A stretch of 11,246 nt of DNA from Candidatus Limnocylindrales bacterium (lineage in GTDB: Bacteria; Chloroflexota; Limnocylindria; Limnocylindrales; CSP1-4), in the NCBI GenBank assembly GCA_030647575.1, contig JAUSJS010000189.1, positions 1 through 11,246 on the forward strand, given 5' to 3'. The notes under the pieces were generated by a model. The model made no database searches. It had not been told where the DNA came from and worked only from the letters and a program-made list of their open reading frames with translations. Position numbers and translations under genes: made by a program. Shown in pieces: positions 6,841-11,246 of the stretch. Position 1 is the first letter of the stretch. Each line of letters opens with the position of its first letter.

Positions 6841-6873
6841 AGTCCCGTATCGTTCCGCCCCGTGACCGACGAT
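6841..6873 (+). repeat. Promoter-start cassette, copy 2
   Basis: Second copy of the cassette: the same first 14 bases, the same 21-nt distance to the start codon (GTG at 6862) and the same Thr-Asp-Asp codons 2-4. The downstream genes are otherwise unrelated, so similarity stops soon after the start. Confidence 0.8.
6848..6853 (+). promoter_or_regulatory. Candidate -10 box (TATCGT), leaderless start of the membrane protein gene
   Basis: TATCGT ends 8 nt before the GTG at 6862, identical in sequence and spacing to the box before the YbaK-like gene. There is no Shine-Dalgarno sequence. It lies in the 26-bp gap after the YbaK-like stop codon. Confidence 0.5.
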
Positions 6874-7305
6874 CCCCGGGCCGACCCGACGCCGCCCCGC
6901 CGGCCGCGCTCGACCGGCCCGGTCCAATACCGAGGCACGGACCTGGAGCCCAAGCGCGGGCCCGGTCTCGGCTGCTTTCGATTCCAGCTGGTGGTCCTGG
7001 CGATCTTCATCGTGTTGGCGCCGCTCAGCGTCGGCTGGGGCTGGCCATCGGCGGTGAGCGCCGGCCTGCTCTTCGCGGTGATCCTCCTGCTCCTCGTCAC
7101 CGGCCAGACGATCATCTTCCTGCTCCGGCTGGTGGCTGCTGATCGCCGCGGCCGGCGCCGCCCGCTGGCGAGCGAGACCAGGACCGTCGGCGAGCTCGAG
7201 GATGTCGCGACGGCCGACCCGGAGGAGTCGGCTGCCCCGTCGGCGATGCCTGCCCCGCCGGCCGCAGACGACTCGTCCGAGCCCGAGGGCCCCGTGCGAC
7301 AATAG
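6862..7305 (+). CDS. Small membrane protein with two transmembrane helices, function unknown
   Basis: I do not recognise this 147-aa protein. It has a Pro/Arg-rich cytosol-like N-terminus (residues 1-38), then two hydrophobic segments at about 42-60 (FQLVVLAIFIVLAPL region) and about 64-88 (LLFAVILLLLVTGQTIIF region), separated by a very short GWGWPS turn, so the two helices likely form a hairpin. A basic cluster follows (RLVAADRRGRRRP, 89-101), so the positive-inside rule places both ends in the cytoplasm. The C-terminal third (102-147) is an acidic Pro/Ala/Glu-rich tail that is probably disordered. The GTG start is supported by the repeated promoter-start cassette. It lies between the YbaK-like gene and a 108-aa hypothetical gene, all on the plus strand. 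Confidence 0.7.
   Translation: MTDDPRADPTPPRRPRSTGPVQYRGTDLEPKRGPGLGCFRFQLVVLAIFIVLAPLSVGWGWPSAVSAGLLFAVILLLLVTGQTIIFLLRLVAADRRGRRRPLASETRTVGELEDVATADPEESAAPSAMPAPPAADDSSEPEGPVRQ
7298..7303 (+). promoter_or_regulatory. Possible -10 box (GACAAT) overlapping the preceding stop codon
   Basis: GACAAT shares four of six bases with TATAAT and its last base is the first base of the TAG stop at 7303-7305. It precedes the 7357 gene by about 50 nt, leaving room for a leader with the AGGAGG ribosome binding site. The first base is non-consensus, so this is tentative. Confidence 0.3.
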
Positions 7306-7340
7306 CCGGCGGGTGGCCACGTGCCGCCCTTCGTTCGCCC

Positions 7341-7346
7341 AGGAGG
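7341..7346 (+). promoter_or_regulatory. Ribosome binding site AGGAGG that decides the start at 7357
   Basis: A perfect AGGAGG lies 10 nt upstream of the GTG at 7357. The in-frame GTG at 7321 lies upstream of this site and has no ribosome binding site of its own, so 7357 is preferred. Confidence 0.7.
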
Positions 7347-7356
7347 ACCGCGCAAC

Positions 7357-7683
7357 GTGCCCGTGCTCGCGACCTACTTCAGCGTTCGCCGCGGCCGCGA
7401 CCCGTTCTTCAAGTTCTTCATGCGCACGATCTTCCCGAAGCAGGTGAAGGACTACGAGGAGAAGTTCGGCATCCGCTTCATCGGTTGGTTCAACGTCGCC
7501 CACGGGTGGGACTTCGACAACGTCATCCTGCTCGACCTGCCCGATTACGCCACGCTCGACAAGCTGGAGGCGAACGAAGCCGTCCGGACGCTCGGCCACC
7601 GGGCCGGCGAATGGATCTTCGAGCGCCACCATTCGATGTTCCTGCGCGAACGCATGGGCCCGGACCTCGAGTATCACCCGTAG
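7357..7683 (+). CDS. Hypothetical protein, 108 aa, possibly a ferredoxin-like/dimeric barrel fold
   Basis: I do not recognise this protein. It begins LATYFSVRRGRDPFFKFFM, is rich in aromatic residues, and contains FGIRFIGWFNVAHGWDFDNVILLDLPDYATLDKLEAN split by turns, ending HHSMFLRERMGPDLEYHP. The order is a beta strand, an amphipathic helix (KQVKDYEEKF), two strands (IRFIGWFNVAHG, NVILLDL), then a helix with ATLDKLEANEAVRTLG. This resembles the layout of small dimeric alpha/beta-barrel proteins, but that is only a fold guess. No signal peptide, membrane segment or metal motif is evident. The start is fixed by AGGAGG at 7341. The stop TAG at 7681 overlaps a likely -10 box of the next gene, which starts 31 nt downstream. 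Confidence 0.72.
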   Translation: MPVLATYFSVRRGRDPFFKFFMRTIFPKQVKDYEEKFGIRFIGWFNVAHGWDFDNVILLDLPDYATLDKLEANEAVRTLGHRAGEWIFERHHSMFLRERMGPDLEYHP

Positions 7684-7686
7684 ACT
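7681..7686 (+). promoter_or_regulatory. Candidate -10 box (TAGACT) for the acidic-repeat gene and pyrKD
   Basis: TAGACT fits TANNNT and its first three bases are the stop codon of the preceding gene. A start of transcription about 7 nt downstream would give a leader of about 22 nt carrying the GGAGG ribosome binding site at 7701. It could drive the 7715 gene, pyrK and pyrD together. No -35 match was found. Confidence 0.4.
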
Positions 7687-7700
7687 TCCCCTGACAGCAC

Positions 7701-7705
7701 GGAGG
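7701..7705 (+). promoter_or_regulatory. Ribosome binding site GGAGG for the 7715 gene
   Basis: GGAGG lies 9 nt before the ATG at 7715, supporting that start codon. Confidence 0.65.
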
Positions 7706-7714
7706 CGACCACTG

Positions 7715-8653
7715 ATGGACAGCCACAGCGACCTGCTCGGGGAGCTCGCGGGCGATGCCGCCCTCGAACGGGCGGACTTCATCCGCCAGTCCGCGGAGCA
7801 GCTGCACCGCTTCCTCGACCATCACCGCGACCGGATCTCGTCGATCGGCGGCCTGACCCTGATCGACGAGGAGCCCGACTACCTGTCGGTGGCGCCTGAC
7901 CTGACCTTCCGGAGCCGGAGTCGCTACCTCGACGACACGACCGGTGAATGGGTCAGCGAGACCGAGGTGATCGAGTCCGCGTCCGAGCTGGTCGAGCTCT
8001 ACAACCCGGCCGACATCTACGCCGCGTTCGCTGAAGCGGCCCGAGAGGCCGCCGGGCTGCCGCCCGAGCCAACCGCCGAAGCCGATCTCTATGAGACCGC
8101 CGGGATCGCGCCTGAAGAGGCGGTTTCGATCGGTGAGGATCCGTATGCCGCGGCCGCGGACTCATGGGCGGCCGGGCAACCGATCTCGCTGAGCGAGGAT
8201 GACGACGAGTCCGCGGCACGTCGGCTGTATGACCTGGCCCTCGAATACCAGGAGCGCAGCCAGCGCAACGAGGCTCGCCTGCTCGAGGACTTCGAGTCAT
8301 CCTCCGCCGGGCTGATCTCGGTGATCGGCGACCTGATCATCGTCGACGACGATGACGAGCGCCTGATGCTGACCGCGCGCGGAAGGTTCCGCGCGGAGGT
8401 CATCCCCGAGGATTCAGACGACGCGTGGCGGACGCTCGACGGCGCGGACGAGCTTGTCGAGTTCTACGACCCGACCGATGTCTTCGGCGACCTGGCTGAT
8501 GCGCTCGCGGAGGCGTTCCCCGCCGTTGCGCCGGGTCTCGAGCGGCCGGCGGTCGCTGACGGCGCCGCCGAGGCCGAGGGCGCGGATGACGCCGGAGCGG
8601 CCGGGGAGGCGTCGGCTGCCGAGAGCGACGGTGAGGACGAGCCCACCGCGTGA
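7715..8653 (+). CDS. Acidic protein with two copies of an unnamed domain, upstream of pyrK
   Basis: I do not recognise this 312-aa, strongly acidic protein. It contains an internal duplication. Copy A (about 20-113) has a helix (SAEQLHRFLDHHRDR), then ISSIGGLTLID (41-51), a beta-rich middle, and ELVELYNPADIYAAFAEA (91-108). Copy B (about 170-268) has a helix (LYDLALEYQERSQ), then ISVIGDLIIVD (201-211), a beta-rich middle, and ELVEFYDPTDVFGDLADA (246-263). A low-complexity acidic linker (about 115-168) joins them and an Ala/Glu/Asp tail (about 275-312) ends the protein. There is no signal peptide, membrane helix or catalytic motif, so it is probably a soluble cytoplasmic protein. ATG 7715 follows GGAGG at 7701. 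The stop overlaps the pyrK start as GTGA, so it is translationally coupled to pyrK. A partner role for PyrDK is possible, but that is inference from position only. Confidence 0.8.
   Translation: MDSHSDLLGELAGDAALERADFIRQSAEQLHRFLDHHRDRISSIGGLTLIDEEPDYLSVAPDLTFRSRSRYLDDTTGEWVSETEVIESASELVELYNPADIYAAFAEAAREAAGLPPEPTAEADLYETAGIAPEEAVSIGEDPYAAAADSWAAGQPISLSEDDDESAARRLYDLALEYQERSQRNEARLLEDFESSSAGLISVIGDLIIVDDDDERLMLTARGRFRAEVIPEDSDDAWRTLDGADELVEFYDPTDVFGDLADALAEAFPAVAPGLERPAVADGAAEAEGADDAGAAGEASAAESDGEDEPTA
7772..8053 (+). repeat. Protein-level internal repeat, copy A
   Basis: Encodes residues about 20-113 of the acidic protein. The closest match to copy B is ELVELYNPADIY (from 7985) against ELVEFYDPTDVF (from 8450), plus ISSIGGLTLID against ISVIGDLIIVD. 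Similarity is clear at protein level and only patchy at DNA level, so the duplication is old. Confidence 0.7.
8222..8518 (+). repeat. Protein-level internal repeat, copy B
   Basis: Encodes residues about 170-268, the second copy of the domain. It is offset from copy A by 160 residues at the first block and 155 at the second, so the middle of copy B is about five residues shorter. Confidence 0.7.
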
Positions 8654-9516
8654 CCATGCGGCCGGCTGCGGCGGAGCTCGTCGACAGTCGGGAGATCCTG
8701 CCGGGCCAGTGGCTCCAGGCCTACCACGCGCCGGACCTCGCGGTCGGGTCGCGCGCGGGCCAGTTCGTTCACGTTCGGACCGGCGACTTCTCGGGGATGG
8801 TCCTGCGCCGCCCCTTCTCGCTGAACACGGTGGACGCAGCCACCGGAACCGTGACCATCCACTTTCGGGTCTTCGGGCGCGGGACGGAATGGTTCACCCG
8901 CCTGCGCCCGGGTGACCAGATCGACCTGTTCGGGCCGCTGGGCCGCCCGTTCGAGGTGGATCCGCGCAGCCGGCACCTGCTGCTCGTGGCCGGGGGCCTC
9001 GGGATCGCCGGCGTTCGGATGCTCGCCGACGAGGCGATCCGGGCGGGTCGCCAGGTGACGCTGCTGTTCGGCGCCGCCTCCGCCCGGGAGGTCTATCCGT
9101 CCACGCTGCTGCCCGACGAGGTCGAGTACGTCGTTGCCACCGACGATGGCTCCCTCGGCCATCGTGGGTTCGTGACCGCGCTCGTCCCGGACTACGAGGC
9201 CTGGGCGGACCAGGCGTTCGCCTGCGGCCCGGCACCGATGCTCGCCGCGCTGGCCCGACTCGCCGCCGGGCGGCGGGGTCGCCTGGGCGTCGCGAAGCTC
9301 GGCCGCAAGCGAGGTGGCGGCAGGACCGATCCGACCGGCTCGCCGGCCGCCCGCCGCAAGGCCTTCCTTCAGGTATCGATGGAGCAGAACATGGGCTGCG
9401 CGGTCGGCGCTTGCCTCGGCTGCGTCGTGATGACCATGTCCGGAACCCCGCAGCGGGTATGCCGCGAGGGCCCGGTCTTCGCGGCCGAGGAGATCGCCTG
9501 GGAGGGGGGTTGGTGA
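8650..9516 (+). CDS. pyrK: Dihydroorotate dehydrogenase electron transfer subunit
   Basis: PyrK is the FAD/[2Fe-2S] subunit that passes electrons from PyrD-1B's FMN to NAD+. Visible in 288 aa: the FAD-binding RRPFSL (53-58), FGPLGRPF (94-101), the NAD-binding AGGLGIAG (114-121), ACGPAPML (191-198) and a C-terminal [2Fe-2S] site with Cys250, Cys255, Cys258 and Cys271 (CX4CX2CX12C). All four cluster cysteines are present. An Arg/Lys/Gly-rich stretch at about 206-238, between CGP and the QVSMEQNMGC segment, is some 25 residues longer than in typical PyrK. The GTG at 8650 overlaps the preceding stop as GTGA; an ATG at 8656, two codons in, is an alternative start. The stop overlaps the pyrD start in the same way, as expected for two subunits of one complex. 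Confidence 0.95.
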   Translation: MTMRPAAAELVDSREILPGQWLQAYHAPDLAVGSRAGQFVHVRTGDFSGMVLRRPFSLNTVDAATGTVTIHFRVFGRGTEWFTRLRPGDQIDLFGPLGRPFEVDPRSRHLLLVAGGLGIAGVRMLADEAIRAGRQVTLLFGAASAREVYPSTLLPDEVEYVVATDDGSLGHRGFVTALVPDYEAWADQAFACGPAPMLAALARLAAGRRGRLGVAKLGRKRGGGRTDPTGSPAARRKAFLQVSMEQNMGCAVGACLGCVVMTMSGTPQRVCREGPVFAAEEIAWEGGW

Positions 9517-10574
9517 GTCGCCGGCGGCCGCTGCCCGCGGCTCGTCCGGCTTTGGCGCCGGCGACCCGCATCCTGGCACCGACCCGCCCGGCACCGGCCG
9601 AGATCCCGGCCGCCGAGGTCGACCTGACCGTCGACCTTGGGCGCGGCCTCGTGCTGCCCAACCCGATCCTGGTCGCCTCCGGGACGTTTGGCTACGGGGT
9701 CGAATACGGCGAGGTGGTCGACGTCGACCGGCTCGGCGGGATCTGCTGCAAGGGCACGACCCTCAGGGCCCGGATCGGCAACCCGACACCCCGGGTGACC
9801 GAGACGCCGGGTGGGATGCTCAACTCGATCGGGCTCCAGAACCCGGGCGTCGACGCACTGATCGAGAAATACGCGGCGACCTGGATGACCTGGCGGACAC
9901 CGGTCCTGGTCAACGTTGCGGGGGAGTCGGTCCACGAGTACGTCGAGGTGGTTCGGCGCCTCGACGGTGTCCCCGGCGTTGCCGGAATCGAGCTGAACAT
10001 CAGCTGCCCGAACGTGGGCATGGGCGGCCTCCAGTTCGCCATCGATGCCGGCGCCGCGGGCGAGGTCACGGCGGCCGTCCGCCGAGCCACGGACCTGCCC
10101 CTGCTGGTCAAGCTCTCGCCGAACGTCGCCGACATCCGGCCGATCGCCCGGGCGATCGCCGATGCCGGCGCTGACGCCCTGACCGCGATCAACACACTAT
10201 CCGGGATTGCGGTCGCGCCTGATCGCCGGCGGCCCCTGCTCGGCAACGTGTATGGCGGGCTGAGCGGCCCGGCCGTCAAGCCCGTTGCGCTGCGGATCGT
10301 CTACGAGGCGGCCCAGGTGGTGAAGATCCCGGTGATCGCGATCGGCGGCGTTACGGAGCTGGCCGACGTCCTGGACTTCCTCGCGGTCGGTGCTGTCGCG
10401 GTCCAGGTGGGAACCGCGATCTTCGCCGATCCGACCCTGCCGCTCCGGCTCGTTGACGAGCTCGCAATCGAGTGCAGTCGCCGCGGGATGGCGACGTACC
10501 GAGACCTGATCGGCAGCGCGCTTCCCGCCCGGACCGGGCGGCCGTCGGCGAAGGGGGTCGAATACCGGCCCTGA
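9513..10574 (+). CDS. pyrD: Dihydroorotate dehydrogenase class 1B, catalytic subunit
   Basis: PyrD oxidises dihydroorotate to orotate using FMN and, in class 1B, hands electrons to PyrK. The 353-aa product shows PNPILVASGTFGYG (49-62), the FMN/orotate segment KGTTL (Lys80), NSIGLQNPG (104-112), NVAGES, the active-site loop NISCPN with Cys165 as the catalytic base (a class 1 trait; class 2 has Ser), VKLSPN, NTLSG, GGLSGPAVKP, IGGV and VGTAIFADP. The core matches the usual 300-310 aa; the first 35 residues are an Arg/Pro/Ala-rich extension. The GTG start at 9513 overlaps the pyrK stop (GTGA) and is preceded by a strong GGAGGGGGG run at 9501. No pyrE or pyrF follows; a promoter-like TACAAT starts a different gene. 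Confidence 0.96.
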   Translation: MSRRRPLPAARPALAPATRILAPTRPAPAEIPAAEVDLTVDLGRGLVLPNPILVASGTFGYGVEYGEVVDVDRLGGICCKGTTLRARIGNPTPRVTETPGGMLNSIGLQNPGVDALIEKYAATWMTWRTPVLVNVAGESVHEYVEVVRRLDGVPGVAGIELNISCPNVGMGGLQFAIDAGAAGEVTAAVRRATDLPLLVKLSPNVADIRPIARAIADAGADALTAINTLSGIAVAPDRRRPLLGNVYGGLSGPAVKPVALRIVYEAAQVVKIPVIAIGGVTELADVLDFLAVGAVAVQVGTAIFADPTLPLRLVDELAIECSRRGMATYRDLIGSALPARTGRPSAKGVEYRP

Positions 10575-10585
10575 TCGTGCCGGCC

Positions 10586-10591
10586 TACAAT
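10586..10591 (+). promoter_or_regulatory. -10 box TACAAT downstream of pyrD
   Basis: TACAAT matches TATAAT at five of six positions and lies 12 nt after the pyrD stop. With the AGGAGG at 10626 it predicts a leader of about 40 nt for the 10640 gene. No good -35 is seen at 16-18 nt, which may be normal for this genome. Confidence 0.55.
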
Positions 10592-10625
10592 GCGGCCCAC
10601 GTCCTGGCGTTCCTCGGGGATCCGT

Positions 10626-10631
10626 AGGAGG
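10626..10631 (+). promoter_or_regulatory. Ribosome binding site AGGAGG that decides the start at 10640
   Basis: AGGAGG ends at 10631, inside the earliest in-frame GTG (10631-10633). That codon cannot be the start served by this site; the GTG at 10640, 8 nt beyond it, can. Confidence 0.7.
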
Positions 10632-10639
10632 TGGCAAGC

Positions 10640-10981
10640 GTGGTCGCTGCGGGCTCGTACGATGGCATCATCGTGGGGGCCGGCCACAACGGGTTGGTCG
10701 CCGCCGCGTACCTGGCCAGGGCGGGGCTGCGGATGCTCGTCCTGGAGCGACGGGGCATCGTGGGCGGGGCCTGCGTCACCGAGGAGGTCTGGCCAGGCTT
10801 TCACGTGTCGACGACGTCCTACGTCAACAGCATGTTCCAGGGACGGATCATCGAGGACCTCGGCCTCGGGAAGTTCGGCTTCGAGCTGATCCCGACCTGC
10901 GGGACGGGCAGGCGGCGACGGTCCGCCAGCAGGTGGGTGGCGACGAGCGCGCGTGGCAACCAGGGGACCGCGTCCGGCTGA
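10640..10981 (+). pseudogene. PYROXD2/phytoene-dehydrogenase-like FAD oxidoreductase, 5' fragment
   Basis: The first 86 residues match the N-terminus of the PYROXD2/phytoene desaturase-like FAD oxidoreductases (COG1233-like): the Rossmann motif IIVGAGHNGLVAAAYLARAG, FAD-ribose Glu in VLERRG, GGACVTEEVWPGF, then the helix GRIIEDLGL and KFGFELIPT. In such proteins, usually about 500 aa or more, the sequence continues with substrate-domain residues. Here family resemblance ends at Thr86 (10895-10897), and the frame runs on through an Arg/Ser-rich nonsense tail to TGA at 10979-10981. The missing part is about 400 residues. Downstream sequence belongs to a different gene in another frame. The promoter and ribosome binding site look intact, so the gene appears to have been cut by a deletion or by misassembly rather than decayed from the front. 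Confidence 0.75.
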
Positions 10982-11028
10982 CCTGGGTGGTCGACGACGG
11001 GGTGCTGGTGTCCGATCCGGGCGGCTGA
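10894..11028 (+). pseudogene. 3' fragment of a PotA-type polyamine ABC transporter ATPase (TOBE domain)
   Basis: In a frame different from the oxidoreductase, 44 residues run to TGA at 11026-11028: DLRDGQAATVRQQV, then AWQPGDRVRLTW, then VVDDGVLVSD. This is the layout of the C-terminal TOBE strand pair of PotA-like spermidine/putrescine import ATPases, where the ends typically read 'dG..ltvrqq....apGdrVrLaW.pedalvl'. Nothing ATPase-like (Walker A/B, signature motif) precedes it; upstream in this frame is unrelated sequence antiparallel in meaning to the FAD gene. It therefore looks like the surviving tail of a potA gene whose first 300 or so codons are missing. The agmatinase-family gene that follows is a natural neighbour for potA. 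Confidence 0.6.
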
Positions 11029-11040
11029 GCCAGCGCAGGT

Positions 11041-11050
11041 AGTCGCGACT
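11041..11050. other. 10-bp perfect palindrome AGTCGCGACT
   Basis: A self-complementary 10-mer 13 nt after the PotA-remnant stop and about 80 nt before the agmatinase-family start. It could be an operator half-site pair or chance in GC-rich DNA. Confidence 0.25.
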
Positions 11051-11129
11051 CGAGCTTGACGTCCCGCCACCGCGTCGCGCCTAATGGGCCTGCCCGGATC
11101 ATACGACTCGAGGTCGGACACGCTGATCG

Positions 11130-11246
11130 ATGCCCCGCTACACGCCTGCTGATTCACTCCAGTCGCCGCGGTTCACGGGACCCGTGACGTTCGCCCGTCT
11201 GCCTCATGTGCGGACGCTCGAGGACGTGGACGTGGCCCTGCTCGGC
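11130..11246 (+). CDS. Agmatinase/ureohydrolase family protein, 5' end only
   Basis: Thirty-nine codons run off the right edge. The N-terminus SPRFTGPVTFARLPH followed by an acidic link and VDVALLG is the typical start of agmatinase/guanidinobutyrase/proclavaminate amidinohydrolase (SpeB-like) proteins, where it continues into 'vPfD.g' and the Mn-binding segments. The metal-binding GDxHS and DxDxxDP motifs lie beyond the window, so agmatinase cannot be told from guanidinobutyrase or arginase. ATG 11130 is the earliest possible start, since an in-frame TGA lies at 11124-11126. Ureohydrolases release urea; agmatinase yields putrescine, which fits the PotA polyamine-transport tail 100 nt upstream. 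No clear ribosome binding site is present. Confidence 0.75.
   Translation, partial: MPRYTPADSLQSPRFTGPVTFARLPHVRTLEDVDVALLG

Noticed and set aside
6448..7782. Long minus-strand open frame (444 codons) opposite the YbaK-like, membrane and hypothetical genes
   Set aside because: Its translation is low-complexity Arg/Gly/Ala, while the plus strand has good starts, promoters and a recognisable family.
11056..11087. TTGACG with TAATGG/CCTAAT as a promoter for the agmatinase-family gene
   Set aside because: TAATGG is at 20-nt spacing with a poor last base, and CCTAAT lacks the key TA; neither is convincing.

Overview
The window is GC-rich (roughly 70% by eye) and gene-dense, with GTG starts dominating. 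It carries de novo pyrimidine genes: pyrR (3' end), pyrB and pyrC at the left, and pyrK-pyrD, the two subunits of a class 1B dihydroorotate dehydrogenase, at the right. PyrR together with PyrK/PyrD-1B in a high-GC background fits a high-GC Chloroflexota (Limnocylindria-like lineages) better than Actinobacteria, which mostly use class 2 PyrD. This placement is inference from gene content and is tentative.

Layout. Positions 2-2696 (+) hold pyrR'-pyrB-pyrC, joined by 4-nt GTGA stop/start overlaps and followed by a GC hairpin and about 300 bp without a gene. Positions 2993-4303 (+) encode a DadA/PuuB-like FAD amine oxidoreductase. It converges, with a 34-nt overlap, on a PLP-dependent group II decarboxylase at 4270-5922 (-). 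A divergent region of about 410 bp (5923-6331) has clustered CAGGTG-type sites. Then come a YbaK/EbsC-like tRNA-editing domain protein (6332-6835), a two-helix membrane protein (6862-7305), a 108-aa hypothetical protein (7357-7683) and an acidic 312-aa protein built from two copies of an unnamed domain (7715-8653). That last gene runs by a GTGA overlap into pyrK (8650-9516), which runs by another into pyrD (9513-10574).

The right edge is unusual. A PYROXD2/phytoene-dehydrogenase-like gene begins with a good promoter and ribosome binding site at 10640, but its homology stops near 10897. The sequence then continues, in another frame, as the C-terminal TOBE segment of a PotA-type polyamine ABC transporter ATPase (to 11028), followed by the start of an agmatinase-family gene (11130 to the window end). 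This is either a real deletion/fusion or an assembly chimera.

How the genes work together: PyrB makes carbamoyl-aspartate, PyrC closes the dihydroorotate ring, and PyrDK oxidises it to orotate with NAD+. carAB, pyrE and pyrF are not in the window. Several other genes (FAD amine oxidase-like, amino-acid decarboxylase, PotA remnant, agmatinase) touch amine or polyamine metabolism, but they are not one operon. Several genes appear to use -10 hexamers only 6-8 nt before the start codon, suggesting leaderless transcripts. I found no CRISPR array, insertion sequence, tRNA or rRNA.
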